A stretch of DNA of 64,000 nucleotides from Mucor racemosus (GCA_027405735.1 JAPEHQ010000007.1:248001-312000), one strand, 5' to 3'. Positions 23,201 to 34,690 are shown, counted from the first letter of the stretch. A program made the numbers and translations. The notes: generated from the letters alone by a model not told the origin.

Positions 23201-24109
23201 AAAATCAGAAGCATCCCATTGTCATTGTGATAAGCTATGAAAAGGTTAACTTTTAATAATAATACAGCAATTAAATAAAAAACAAGATAATGCTAACAAA
23301 ATATGTGAGTATTCAACATCTAAGTAAGTTTTTTAATGATGATATCTGTTTTGGAATCCTTTTAAAAGTTCTGAGGCAAATGCAAAATCTTGGTCCCGTA
23401 ATTTCTATCCATCAAAATGTTACGATTTTCACTACTACACAATGAAGGCGCCTTTTATCAACCTTGACCTCGATGTACGTTGAATATCAGTTTTTCACCA
23501 ATTGTATTGTTCTTGTTTCATTAAAATTCGGTCATATTGAATGATGGTTGGCAGCATTGCCAAAAAAAAAAAAAATGCTTCAAGAGTTTTCTGCATATGA
23601 AACTATGCGATTTAGTAGCAATGATTGCGCTTAACTATGCTTTTTGAACCTATTGGTGTTAGTCAGAATAATTAATACTTTCATTCAAAGTAGGCTTTGC
23701 TTTATTATACATTTACCCATTCAATAAATGACATTGCATTTATTATCCGTTATATCAATAAACCAACTTTACCTTGATCCGATACATTTGACGATTAAAT
23801 GCCTAAATTAGACTTAAGCCACCAGATACTGCCACAAAAAAATCTCGTACAAGTTGACGAAGCATCGTAATCTGGATTATTTTTTTTTGTGTTAATAGAT
23901 ATGAGCTCACTTACACATTCATAGGTCATCTCTGTATAAACCATATCTCTATCTGTTCAATTTAACAGAAATACATTGAACGCCAACATCTTACTTGATG
24001 ATAAAACGCCCTACTTTATTGCGAGTCAACACATCTAATTTGATGCTATTTTAGCATCAGCAGTTGATTTAGACAAATTTGAGATTAGATAACCCCTTTT
24101 GTTATGTCA

Positions 24110-24265
24110 ATACTCATCATAGGTCTCACATCCAAGATCTCAGTCTATAATTGGTGTTATAGTAAATCAATGCAGGTCATTGATTTACATCATATTCTTA
24201 GATAGTAAAACCTTAATAGTAGTTATAATTAATGAGTATAAATACATCCAAAGGATGTATTGATA
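24110..24265 (+). mobile_element. LTR5 fragment (3' truncated)
   Basis: Begins TGTTATGTCAATACTC like the copy at 21696 and stops shortly after the AAATACATCCAAAGGATG block. It marks the truncation point of CACTA-like copy 2. Confidence 0.65.
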
Positions 24266-24744
24266 AAGCAAGAAGCTCAAAATGAGCCTTAAATAATGGA
24301 AAAATTAATTGGTTTATCAAAAGAATAAACATAAGGATATTGCATGAATACAATTAATAAATCATGCTTCTATTATTTAATAATAATGTGATAATAGATG
24401 TATGAAATGCAACATTGTCTGATTTTCATATTAAACATCATGGTTTGACATATGTTCTAAACTAGTAATTCGGTTATATCCCTAATTCTGATGGATCACT
24501 GACAGTTACGGTGCAACCCCCAGATACGTACAGTAAATCAGAGCTAATATAATAGAGTAAAAATATAGACTTATTGTACTCGCTATCCATTTTTTGAACA
24601 TAAAGAAGGATTTAAACTATATATATCTTTTTAAAGTTTCTTTGTTTACATTTTAATACACAGTTATTAGCACAAACTGTAATCGAATTGACAAACATTT
24701 AGCTTATTAACGTTGAATTATAAATCAGTTGTAAAAAATTAAGC
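24266..24744. other. Intergenic, no gene recognised
   Basis: No frame or repeat boundary seen. Confidence 0.4.
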
Positions 24745-25880
24745 ATCTAAATTGAGAAATGAAGACTTAATTTTTGTACTCACAAGATAGATACAATTAA
24801 AACTATTCTGCCTTTTTTATTTCAACAAAAAATATTGAGTTTCAAAATTTAATCTTCAAATCGATCAGAAAATGATTCAAAAAAACAAAATGGTTTAATA
24901 GCTCGTGAACTGCAGAGTAAGTTGAAATAGCGTATTAAATGGTTTTTGTACAATTTCAAACTCTGCATCCATCTAAATAAAATTTAGACAAACATTCTAC
25001 ATTAAATTGTGCGTAAAATACAATTGAAATTTTGGAGGTTTTTTGAATATACACATCATATTTTATAAACATATTTAAAATATAATTAACTGAAATTATG
25101 TATAAAAAAATTATCTATCCATCTAGCTATTGCTGAGCCTTTTAGTTGCATTTTTTGTAGAGAAAACAAGATTTTTGTTCAATTTTTTTTCAGATTCAAA
25201 ATTTGGGATGAGGGTGTACAAGGGAAAAATAGAAGCTAGAAATGAAAGTGTCTCTTTGTACACATTTTAGTGGATATCTCTACGAAAAATCAATATTTTG
25301 AAAAAAACTAAATTAGGTCCAAGAGAGCTCAACGAGGTTGATGACATAGATGTAAAAAACATACTGCTCAATTTAATGAATATTTTAAAATCTACTACAA
25401 AAATGTCAAAAAAATGAAAAAAAATGAAAAAAAAATAAAAGTGCCCAGAATTTTTTTATACTAAGATATGTTATAGAGTGCTTTAAAACAAGTAAGTTTT
25501 ATTATTAGAAAGTGTTATTATAGCTTAATTTTTGGTAGAGATATGAGGGCTCAAAGTTTTTAATTTTTAGCGGTGAAATACGAGTAGAAATCTGAAACAG
25601 TAGCACTGAAAAAATTATACTAACTGCAAAAAATAGGATATTTTTGGATACTTACTTTTGGATTAAAGTTGGGCATCTCAGGTGCATTGGCATATAATTT
25701 TTTCTTGGTATTAATTATTGAAAAAAACATTTGCGTAGGGATGAAAAGTCGGACGCAGTTTTTAAGGAGAGCAGTGTTTTTTACGTGTTTTTGGGTCTTT
25801 TGTAAAATATAAAATCAATTGAAGCACATTTAGAATAATGCGACCTATTTGTATATATTTTTTAACTTCTAGGCTACTAA
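24745..25880 (-). repeat. Dispersed repeat family B, reverse copy
   Basis: Reverse complement of the 17060-18190 type, very similar along about 1.1 kb. In this orientation the decayed frame reads on the plus strand (about 25145-25425), with pieces FGMRVYKGKIEARNE, SLRKINILKKTKLGPRELNE and LLNLMNILKS separated by stops or short gaps. Confidence 0.75.
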
Positions 25881-26541
25881 AAATTGCAAGTTCTACTTTT
25901 AGAATGTATAAATTTTTCACATATTTAAAATGGTTTATCTGTGCACGTTAATGTTTTATAATACATAGTAGTGTCCGTAATGTTATTATGACTGAATAGC
26001 AAATCCTTATTAAATTTGATTAATTGTACTTATAATTTGTATCAGAAGCACTCAAACTCTTCAATACTTCTTAACCTTGACATCTCTCATTTGCTTTCGG
26101 TGTTTTTTCCTTACATATACAGATTTCTTCTGCATAAATTGATCTGGCCAACTATATGAAAACATTTTCCCTAAACACATTAGATCATGTTGATCATCTT
26201 ACAATATTTTTGCATCATGATTTTCGTAAACTATTTTTCTCGAGGAGTATATACATATAATATGGGGAGATGAGCATAAATGTACCGATTTTTTGTTTTA
26301 TTTATTGAGTTATTCTTAAAATAAGAGCCTTTATGTAGTTAACAGATATCGATTATTAACAAGTAAAGTTACATTTGAATGTTGTTGCCCCACGAATCAA
26401 GAACAATGGTAACCTTTACTGTCATTTCATAGATAAACCACCTGTGGTAGTACCATTAGTAGAAGATATATTCTGTTTATGCCATGTAACTTTTTCTAAT
26501 ATGCTTACTTATACCTAGTATAAGTAATTGCGTTTTTTTTT
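25881..26541. other. Intergenic, no gene recognised
   Basis: Nothing supported apart from weak pyrimidine tracts, the last of which ends in TTTTTTTTAG at 26542. Confidence 0.4.
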
Positions 26542-26542
26542 A

Positions 26543-26711
26543 GTTCGTTGAGATTAGACGCAGATGGAATATACGAATATGCTCAACACGGCGAAGTATT
26601 TCCTTCAAACTTTGCACCAACAACGATAGACATGGAATTCTTGGAATCTATTGTTGTGCACACATTTCTGTGTTTATTCCTTGAGTTCAGGTTATGGTGC
26701 AGTTTGGTATG
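26543..26711 (+). pseudogene. Possible orphan exon or gene fragment
   Basis: After the acceptor-like TTTTTTTTAG there is an open frame (SLRLDADGIYEYAQHGEVFP, then SNFAPTTIDMEFLESIVVHT) with ordinary coding composition in an AT-rich setting, ending at a TGA after LWCSLV. No upstream exon or start is found and I cannot name the family. It may be a gene relic or a chance frame. Confidence 0.25.
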
Positions 26712-26948
26712 ATAAATTTTATTTTGCTGTGTAATATGCTACAAAGCCCAATTAATATTGTGGAATGTGGGACTAGTGTGTCACTTTGATTTGGTTGAAA
26801 ATATACTATGAATATATAGTATATTCACTTTATATTAGTCATAATATTAGAGAAATTTGGATATAAGAGATGTTTCCATCTTGTGAAAAACTTCTTTAGT
26901 TTATTTTTCTTTAAATATTTTTTTACTCTTAGCAGTTCAACAAAAACG

Positions 26949-27338
26949 ATGTTGTCAAGTAAAATCTTTATTACGGCTTCAATGCTAATTATCGGTATGG
27001 TATCAGCATGTACAGGCCCATCACACAAGCATCAAGTAAGATTCTTTACAGATGTAGATGGAAAGGGTGACGTTTGGACAACCACTTTTGAAATGTGTGG
27101 AAACTCGCCATCAGACTGTATGAATGTTCCTAATGAATACAACGACAGATTCAGTAGCTTCACTGTGTTAGCAGGATCAAGATTGAATTGCAAGATATAT
27201 GAACATGCTGATTGTACGGGGAATGCAAGAACATTAGATAGACAAGCAGGAGAAGGCCCTGAAAACTTTTCTCTTGACATGAATGACAAAATGACTTCCT
27301 ACTACTGCAAGTTGCAACAAGATGTTCCTAATAAATAA
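26949..27338 (+). CDS. Secreted beta/gamma-crystallin-like protein
   Basis: 129 residues, single exon. The ATG at 26949 begins a signal peptide (residues 1-20, basic start, hydrophobic core, cleavage near VSA-C). An in-frame extension to 26883 is unlikely because it would bury the signal. The mature part has two half-motifs. The first ends NDRFSSFTV; the second runs YEHADCTGNARTL...NDKMTSYYC. NDRFSS and NDKMTS both fit the N/D-N/D-x-x-S/T-S calcium-binding signature of beta/gamma-crystallins, and Y-x-H-x-x-x-x-G is the usual fold marker. There are six cysteines in the mature part, so it is probably a disulfide-bonded extracellular calcium-binding domain. Family assignment is from motif recognition only; its role is unknown. 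Confidence 0.7.
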   Translation: MLSSKIFITASMLIIGMVSACTGPSHKHQVRFFTDVDGKGDVWTTTFEMCGNSPSDCMNVPNEYNDRFSSFTVLAGSRLNCKIYEHADCTGNARTLDRQAGEGPENFSLDMNDKMTSYYCKLQQDVPNK

Positions 27339-27575
27339 AAACGTCTCTTTCAAGAAATGGTACAACACAAATATGATAGATAATAGATAAATAAAATTCT
27401 TTAGTTTTAGTGTGATCTTTCATTTTATAACAGTTTTCTTTATTTTCATTAAATGATTTAGTATATATTTTAGCTTTGAGATCGATATAATCTTGTAGTG
27501 GAACGCAATGCTTAAATAAGATATAACATTGTGATATTTAACTGTTTTTGCTCAAATACAAGGGTACTGCTTCTA
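27339..27575. other. 3' flank of the crystallin-like gene
   Basis: Includes AATAAA and ATAAAT runs near 27333-27392 that could serve as polyadenylation signals. Nothing else is recognised. Confidence 0.35.
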
Positions 27576-27730
27576 CAGTCGTTTGTGAATAAATTTGCGT
27601 ACCTTTTTTGTTCTTTTGCGTACAAATATTTTAAACTTGCGCACGCTCCCCCCTCAATATTTTTACGCATGATAAAATATTTGTACGCAAAAAAATAAAA
27701 AAGGTACGCAAACTTATTCGGAAGCTACTG
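27576..27730. mobile_element. mariner-like MITE with long inverted repeats
   Basis: 155 bp flanked by TA on both sides (27574-27575, 27731-27732). The ends are CAGTCGTTTGTGAATAAATT and, reversed, CAGTAGCTTCCGAATAAGTT. The arms continue for about 58 nt including GCGTACCTTTTTT and TTTGCGTACAAATATTTT, leaving only a short loop (AACTTGCGCACGCTCCCC region). It is non-coding. The CAGT start and TA target fit the Tc1/mariner group. Confidence 0.8.
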
Positions 27731-27732
27731 TA

Positions 27733-28771
27733 AATTCTAAACGTAGGATCAGATTATGGATTTTATATGTAAAGAGTGTTATGTGTGTTATGTTCAGAAA
27801 CATGTTTGGAATACTAGCACGAGATGTACTATATATCTCTCATTTTACCAAACATATTTAACCAATGATCATCAGGTACATCCTTTGGTATAAATATAGG
27901 ATAAGGTTAATGCATATAACCTTAATTCAAGGATTGCAGTTATTATCGGCTATTATATTTCATAGATGTAGCATAACATGAGCAATTTTTACATGCAATA
28001 AATAATTTTACTGATTTGATATACAAGCAATGTTTATATGGAAACGATCTCATTAGTTTCATATTACAATGTCTGTGCGACATTTCCGTATTTTACCACG
28101 GCAAAGTTGCTGACTTTTTGATGATGAGTCACTTTGGGCAGATCTGGCCCTTAAAAGATTGGCAGAAAATCAAATGTATATTTAGTAGTTTGTTCTTAAA
28201 AGAAATGAAAAATTTAAAACTAATCAGTTTTATATGTATGTTTAATATACAGCAAATTTAATGCCTAGCTTAATATTAGAAATTTATTCCGGTAAAACGA
28301 TTATTTAAAGATCTTGTAACAGATCTAAAATTCGATAGCTTGTATTTTCTACAGCCACATATTTTTTTAAATTAAAGTTGATTATAATGTGGTCGATGTG
28401 TAATGAGTGAAAAAAAGATACTGAACATGATTAGGTTAGATTTGCATATATCGATTGACTTCCCCGCTCTCAACTTTAGAAATGCACAGTTTTTTTAGGG
28501 AAGAACGGCTTCGCGCTGTACAACAACAATATCCGAGGTTAACTGCGATTACTTTTCCTTGATTTTGACTCACGTGGAGTGATATTATTACAATTGATCG
28601 TTTCATCTGCACCAATGAAATAGTTATAATCCAGCGTCATTTTACAAATTGATAATTTTTTTTTTCGGTTTCGCATTTATTTTTTTCTAAAACTACAATT
28701 TTGAAATTAACATTTTTTTTTTTTTCTTTTAGCATTTTTGTTTTTAATCAATTTTTTGTTTTGTATATGAC
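27733..28771. other. Intergenic, no gene recognised
   Basis: Contains one chance frame (28016-28261). The last 100 bp is a T-rich tract with an acceptor-like TTTCTTTTAG, consistent with the 5' leader of the next gene. No zinc-cluster exon (CX2CX6C) is visible here. Confidence 0.45.
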
Positions 28772-30952
28772 ATGGCACATAAATCAAATGCAAAAAGAAA
28801 AAGCCAAAATAACAATCCCAAGGCAAAAGAGAAAGCAACGACACCACATGATGACATTGAATCCCTTCAAATAACATTTTACGAAATTGAATCATGGATT
28901 GAAAAGACCACTCCAGTTTTAACTCGTATGACAAAAGAGCTAGAGAAAGCTTCTGGCCATTTTGATAAGCGTCGTAAAGAAAATCAAAAAGCAGTTTTGA
29001 CTGAAGATCCACAGCAGCATCAGAAATTTATAGATACGAAAAATTTAGAGCAGCAATTACTTCAATTTCAACAGCAACAACAACAGCAACCGTTACCATG
29101 GAAACGTAATTTGTTGAGCAATAACGCTGAGAATACGGGTTTTTCTTCAACTTCTTCTTCAACTAATCCAACTAATGATAACTCAATGCAATGGCTTTTA
29201 TCTTTCCAGCCAGGCAATTTGTTAAGACTTGATACCAATATTACTAGTGTAGAGCAATTGATTCAAGCTGTACAAAAAATTAGATTGTTACAATCAGAAG
29301 AAGCTGGACCTTCCAATTCAACTAGTACAACATCCACCACGCCTGCTCTTCCTGAGGATGAAGATATGGCATTAGAACTACTATGCTCATCTCCATCTAG
29401 TTCATCAACGGATCAAACACCAGATGCCTATGTAGAATATTGGCAATATGCATTGGGTAGACGTCCAAAGATTTGCTTAGAAAACTACAAACATTGTCGA
29501 ATGAATTTGAATGGCCTTACAAAAGATATATCACCTACAGCACTCAATTATATTGGACAGGTATTTTGGGATTGTTTACACCCAAAGTTTTCCTCTGATT
29601 GGAATTCTTTTTGGGATCGATCAGGCGACACTAAACGGAATCAAGTTTGTATTGACTCTGGCTTGGCTATGGTTTTTTTGCATGTAATGCGGCATGACAA
29701 GGATATATGTGAAAATTCACAAGAAATTGCTGGATTTTATTACGACCGAGCAAGAGAGGAATTAATGGAATTTTTTGATGAACCACCAGATTGTTCCACT
29801 ATTGAAGCATTACTGAATTTATCAATGTTTTGTATAGTTTGTAAACGATATTCTCAAGCCAAAATCTACGTTGGCCTCTGTCTACATATGGTTATGGAAT
29901 GTGGCATTCATAAGGCTTCCAACTTGCCAAGTAATGATTTAATCTTACGGAAAAAGTATTTAAAATTACTGCTAATCTTGTATTATAACGATTCCACCTT
30001 ATCTGTATATGTTGGAGATTCTGCTTCTATTAGCGACACCGAGTTTGATATCGATTTCTACGAAATCATCTCACTAAACAATACTTTATTCGATTTAAAC
30101 AAGAGCAAAGATATCAAAGACAAAATAGATTTTGACAATGGCAAAACCATAGTAAAGGAATCTTATTTTGTGCATACAGTTGAATTGGTTCGGTTAATGA
30201 AAAAAACAAATCAATTGATTGAGCGAGGCGCCACAGTAAAGCAATTACTAGCACAAGAGAAGTTTTTGGAGCAATGGTATAAACGATTACCTGATATTTT
30301 TAGACCTCAAAACTACAATTATGAGCAGCTGGAACAGCTTAAATTAAAACAGGGGAAAGAGAAAGATCTTACAACGCCAATGGATGCAAAGGCATTACAA
30401 GCACAAGCTGCTTTGTTACTCAAAATACAGTACGACTCACAATGGATTATCTTACATAAGGCAATTCTCAACAGTATTCGGCGATCTACAACGACTGGCT
30501 CATCGCCTTCTCTTTCTGGGCAAGAACGTAGATCAAGTACCATATGTTCGACTTCAGCAGACAGCATTGTTAAAATTTCAGAGGTCATTACTCGTTGCTT
30601 TGGGTGGTGTGTATGTCAACAAATTATCACATGCCTATATCACGCATCTACTGTATATTGTGGAAATGCATTGATAAAAGATGATTTACAACTGAAGCAT
30701 AGAGCCAAGATTATGATTCATAGAATTATGCGCATTCTGGAGGCTTGTAGGATTATTTATGCTGGATTTCCTGACGATATGACTGATTGTCTATGCGAAT
30801 TTTTGAAAAATCATGGAATGCACAATAGTTTAGAATGTTCTTGTAAATCAGGCGAAGAAACTTCCCCTCCAGATTTGGCTATGGCAGATATAAAAGAAGA
30901 TGAGGATACCCTGCTAGCATCGCTATTTAACCATAATCATGATATTACATAA
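28772..30952 (+). CDS. Fungal transcription factor domain protein lacking a zinc cluster
   Basis: 726 residues in one uninterrupted exon. A Lys-rich start, a helical segment (about 30-75, IESLQITFYEIESWIEKTTP), poly-Gln and Ser/Thr-rich linkers lead to a middle-homology region of the fungal-specific transcription factor type (about 215-430: ALNYIGQVFWDCLHPKF, FLHVMRHD, YYDRAREELMEFFDEP, STIEALLNLSMFCI, AKIYVGLCLHMVMECGIHKA, and a KKYLKLLLILYYND block). The C-terminal half is helical (VKISEVITRCFGWCVCQQII). Zn2Cys6 regulators normally carry CX2CX6C at the N-terminus, but none is present here. Either a 5' exon is missed or it is an MHR-only regulator. DNA targets cannot be inferred. Confidence 0.75.
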   Translation: MAHKSNAKRKSQNNNPKAKEKATTPHDDIESLQITFYEIESWIEKTTPVLTRMTKELEKASGHFDKRRKENQKAVLTEDPQQHQKFIDTKNLEQQLLQFQQQQQQQPLPWKRNLLSNNAENTGFSSTSSSTNPTNDNSMQWLLSFQPGNLLRLDTNITSVEQLIQAVQKIRLLQSEEAGPSNSTSTTSTTPALPEDEDMALELLCSSPSSSSTDQTPDAYVEYWQYALGRRPKICLENYKHCRMNLNGLTKDISPTALNYIGQVFWDCLHPKFSSDWNSFWDRSGDTKRNQVCIDSGLAMVFLHVMRHDKDICENSQEIAGFYYDRAREELMEFFDEPPDCSTIEALLNLSMFCIVCKRYSQAKIYVGLCLHMVMECGIHKASNLPSNDLILRKKYLKLLLILYYNDSTLSVYVGDSASISDTEFDIDFYEIISLNNTLFDLNKSKDIKDKIDFDNGKTIVKESYFVHTVELVRLMKKTNQLIERGATVKQLLAQEKFLEQWYKRLPDIFRPQNYNYEQLEQLKLKQGKEKDLTTPMDAKALQAQAALLLKIQYDSQWIILHKAILNSIRRSTTTGSSPSLSGQERRSSTICSTSADSIVKISEVITRCFGWCVCQQIITCLYHASTVYCGNALIKDDLQLKHRAKIMIHRIMRILEACRIIYAGFPDDMTDCLCEFLKNHGMHNSLECSCKSGEETSPPDLAMADIKEDEDTLLASLFNHNHDIT

Positions 30953-31393
30953 TGCAATTTTATCAATCATATTAATTTTATAACATGTACATTTCACTTT
31001 TTTTTCATCTATTTGGTTTTCAAACATCTATAACATCATATACTTTCTTTACCCTTCATACATATACAGTATTTATAATTGTCTTTTGTGGTTGTATGTA
31101 ACAAAATCAACTGACATGGCAATAATCAGATAAAATAAATTCTCTAAAATATATTTAATACTCTTTAATTATATTTAAAAAATAATCTCTATGATTGATT
31201 ACATATGACAAATATGTATACAGTATATTAATTCACTTCATAAACGCTTTGGATTGTACATATCCGAATTACATAATTAAAAGATAAAGTTTTATGATTT
31301 ATTAATTATCAAATGTTAAATGAAAGCATGAATTATTGTGCCATGCGGCTGTTGATTTTGTCGATGAAATGAATGTTTGAATGAAAGTAATTT
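30953..31393. other. Convergent intergenic region
   Basis: 3' flanks of the transcription factor gene and the GDA1-like gene. AT-rich, with no other feature seen. Confidence 0.5.
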
Positions 31394-32879
31394 CTAGTTA
31401 CGTTTGCACAAATGATTATTATCAATCATTGCAATCGAAGCACCCAGACACCAACCTGTTTCAGCATCACGGATCTTCTTGGTAGTACGCACCAGGCGTT
31501 CCGGAGGAACATCATAACCGATACGTAACAAAGCATGGGTATAGGTCAAATCAAGACAATACTCAGGAGAGCGTTTTAAAACACTTAATGCATCGTGTAC
31601 ATGTCTAAATACTTCGGAATCTCCACTGCATACACGATTAGCTAATTCACCAAACTCACGTACAGTGAATTGAAGTGGCATACCCAAAGGTTGTGTCAAA
31701 TCGTAAAAAAAGGAGAAAACATAAAGGTCTCGATCGCCAAATGTTTCTGTTAAAGGAGGTTGATAAACACCATCGAAAGCACAAGGGGCTAAAGGACATT
31801 CCTTTTCTTTGGCGAATATTTTCTCAATCACACCACGGCATGCAGCATGTCCAGCACCAGTGCCAATTAGTTCAATATTTTTAGTAACACTTTCACTTGT
31901 CCATTTAATAGTCTCTTTATGATCTTTGGGCAAACAAGGGTGGTATACTCGACCTGTAGTAATGGCTTCCTCTTTCCAAGTTTCAATCACTTGACTTTTG
32001 ATCAACTTGCGTGCTTCCTTTAAACCATAACCCAAATAAGAATGTTGGTACAAGTTATATTTTCGGTGTGCATAATCCAATTCATAAACATGATCACCCG
32101 GCAACATATGCTCCATGTCAAGAGCAAATTCAGGTTCAAACACAATCTGAGTAGATGCACCACCTAAATCAAATGTAGCAGCTGATTTACTACGTTCAGT
32201 TGATTTGAGGTTACCCAAAAGATAATTGACAGTAATCCAAGCATATACACCTTCGTCTTTGCCATCCATTATTTCGATGTCAGCAATAGGGAATGGGTAT
32301 TTGTCTTCTAAACGAGAACGTATAGCTTGCAGAATACGATTGCTTTTTTCAGCACCTAATAAACGAAGACCAGCTGTTGCTTTAATTGCAATTGGAGTAC
32401 AATATTGCATTGATTTAGGAACACTATCCACAGCTATTTGTAATAACTCTTCCAAAGAATCAGCGGCGCCCTCTGCGTTTTCGTCAAATGAAGAAAGACC
32501 AGGTTCCAACATGTGAAATACTTCATTCTCAAGCTCAGGCTCTTCTTTACAATAATTGAACTTGTAAACATGAACTCTAGAGCCAGAAGAGCCTGCGTCA
32601 ATCATAACAGCATATTGTACAAGAGGCTTTCCTGGGTGTGGTGTTGAACAATGATCTGAAAGTAATTCTTGTGCTACTTGCAATAGATTAATTTTAGGTT
32701 ATTTTTATATCTTAAAATAATGATAATATTATACCTATATCATTATTGTTGTTGCTATAGTAGCCAGGAATGGATGAATATGTTTCTGTTGGTACTAGTA
32801 TCCATATCAAAAATATAAATAAAAATACTGAAATGATAGATAAGAATAACCTCTTCTTATTCTGTAAATTGAAATTCAT
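31394..32879 (-). CDS. GDA1: Golgi guanosine/nucleoside diphosphatase (GDA1/CD39 family)
   Basis: Two exons, 32879-32735 and 32676-31394 (intron 58 nt, G|GTATAA...CAAG|), 475 residues. It is a type II membrane protein: short cytosolic start, one transmembrane segment at residues 11-29 (LFLSIISVFLFIFLIWILV), then a lumenal catalytic domain. The apyrase conserved regions are visible: DAGSSGSR (75-82), ATAGLR (148-153), GKDEGVYAW (187-195), DLGGAST (218-224) and FSFFYDL later. Gda1 hydrolyses GDP to GMP in the Golgi lumen, which supports GDP-mannose/GMP exchange for glycosylation; that is established for yeast. The length is slightly below yeast Gda1. The frame upstream of the ATG runs open briefly to a possible acceptor, so a 5' coding exon cannot be excluded. 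Confidence 0.85.
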
Positions 32880-33364
32880 CTTTTTTAGCCAGTGTTGAAA
32901 AGATCTTTGTTGCTGTTGTTGTTTAACGTGAATAGAACTCTGTCGCTTATGTAGCGACGAAGAGGAAGGCAGAGGTGAATAATCTGTGGATGAAATGATG
33001 AATTAAATCTGTCTTTTTTCTTTTTTACTGTGTAGATTTCAAGTAAAAAGAAAATCGCTTGAAAAGAGAAAAGAATAGTTGTTTCGTTTTACAAAATGCC
33101 CCTCTCAGTCGCCAAAAAAAAAAATGTCGGCCTGTTAAAGCAATAAAATAGAAATGCACTACCACAGTGCAAAAGCAATAACATAAGTTCCTGGCAACTT
33201 GCCGTGCTTGAGCAATTACTCAGGATAGATAACTTAGTTTTTAAAAAAATCTAGGCGTCAAACTTATTTATAAGCTTCAAAATCGATGTGTAGCACTTTT
33301 TTTATAGCTTATCCCATAACAAACACTTTTTAGGATATATCTTGGACACTGTTAAATACATATG
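32880..33364. promoter_or_regulatory. Upstream region of the GDA1-like gene
   Basis: On the minus strand it carries a TTTCATCCACAG sequence, followed by a short open stretch (STDYSPLPSSSS...) before the chosen ATG. This could be a 5'-UTR intron end or a further exon. No ATG in frame was found upstream. Confidence 0.4.
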
Positions 33365-34475
33365 AGTTGGTCGAATTATGCAACCTATTCTTAAATTTAC
33401 TTTGTATCTCATGAAAAACTCAAAAACAGGTAAAAGTCATTGTTTTTCCTTGAAAACTGGGTCTCATTTTTCGTCCCTGTTGGGCTTTTTTTTTTCACCA
33501 AATAACACCAAAAAAAACTATATGCTAATGTATCTCAGATGTTCAATTTTAATCCAAAAACAAGTATCCGGAAATACCCTATATTTTGCAGTTGATATAA
33601 CTTTTTTAGTGCTAATGTTTCAGATTTTCACATGTATTTCACTGCTAAAAATTAAAAACTTTGAGCTTCAGTGTCTCCGCAAAAAATTAAGCTATACTAA
33701 AGCTTTCTAATAATGAAACTTACTTGTTTTGATGCGCTTTATAACATATTTCAGTGTAAAAAACTCTAAGTACTTCTATTTTTTTTCATTTTTGTAGTGG
33801 ATTAAAAAATATTTATTAAATTAAGGCGCACTTTTTCTTTTATTTATGCAATAAAGCTTGTTGAGCTCTATTGGACCCAATTTAGTTTTTTTCGAAATAT
33901 TGGTTTTTTGTGGAAATATCCTCAAAAATGTGTATAACGATTTATCCTCACTTCTTGCTTCAATTTTCCCCGTGTATATCCTCATTCCAAATCTTGAATT
34001 TGAGAAAAATTTTGACAAAAATCGTGTTTCCTCTACAACAAATGCAGCTAAAAGGCTTAGCAATAGCTCAATCGATAGTTAATTGTTTTTTGTTGCATTA
34101 TATTCATTATTTATATTTAAAATATATTTATAAAAAGTGATGTGCATTTTCAAAAAACCTCTAAAATTTCATTCGCATTTTGCGCAAAATTTAATATAAA
34201 ACATTTGCTTGAATTTTGTTTAGATGGGTGCAGAATACAAGACTGCACAAAAAATATTTAATACGCTAGGTCAACTTACTTTGCAATTTAAGAGTTATTA
34301 AACAATTTTGTTTTTTGAATCATTTTCTGATCGGTTTCACGAATCGATTTTTTAACCCCGTTACTATAGGTTTTAAGCTGCAGTATAAGCTATTATTTTA
34401 ATTCTCTCGACAAATAATTAATATTTTTTGTTGAAATAAAAAATGCAGGATAGCTTTCAGTTGCATCTATCATAC
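33365..34475 (+). repeat. Dispersed repeat family B, copy disrupted at its end by a MITE
   Basis: Same order of landmarks as 17060-18190. On the minus strand about 33830-34060 is open and reads RFGMRIYTGKIEARSE, SLYTFLRIFPQKTNI and KKTKLGPIELN, the best preserved remnant of the coding pattern shared by all copies. A MITE follows at 34480. Confidence 0.75.
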
Positions 34476-34479
34476 AGTA

Positions 34480-34688
34480 GGGGGCGTCAATTTCAAAGTT
34501 TGGTAGATTCTGAAAAAAAAAAACTGGCCAATAAAAGTAATGGATATTGAAGTCCTCCAATCATAATACGAATAAACGAATATACTTTAGGATCTACTTA
34601 CAAAAAGTGGTAGATGTATTTCAGTATATTGGTTATTTAAGCCAATCATAAAACGAATAAATTTAGTATTTTGAGATTGACGCCCCCC
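34480..34688. mobile_element. MITE with GGGGGCGTCAAT inverted ends
   Basis: 209 bp flanked by TA (34478-34479 and 34689-34690). The left end GGGGGCGTCAATTTCAAA pairs with the right end (reverse GGGGGGCGTCAATCTCAAA). It is non-coding; the centre has a second, imperfect inverted pair built on AATCATAATACGAATAAA / AATCATAAAACGAATAAA. TA targeting suggests Tc1/mariner mobilisation, though the end sequence is unlike the 27576 element. Confidence 0.75.
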
Positions 34689-34690
34689 TA

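Larger units (their letters stand above)
19311..24109 (+). mobile_element. CACTA-like non-autonomous element, copy 2
   Basis: Starts CACTAAGGCCGAACTG, the same left end as copy 3 read in reverse (CATTACGGCCGATCTG), followed by TGTGCCCAGATGGGCTGC. It is interrupted by an unrelated AT-rich insert at about 19543-19945, by LTR2 (20184-20712), by LTR4 (20936-21274) and by LTR5 (21696-21915). Its right end is lost where LTR5 begins at 24110. It includes a decayed dynein intermediate chain piece at 22974-23200. No transposase frame. Confidence 0.6.
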
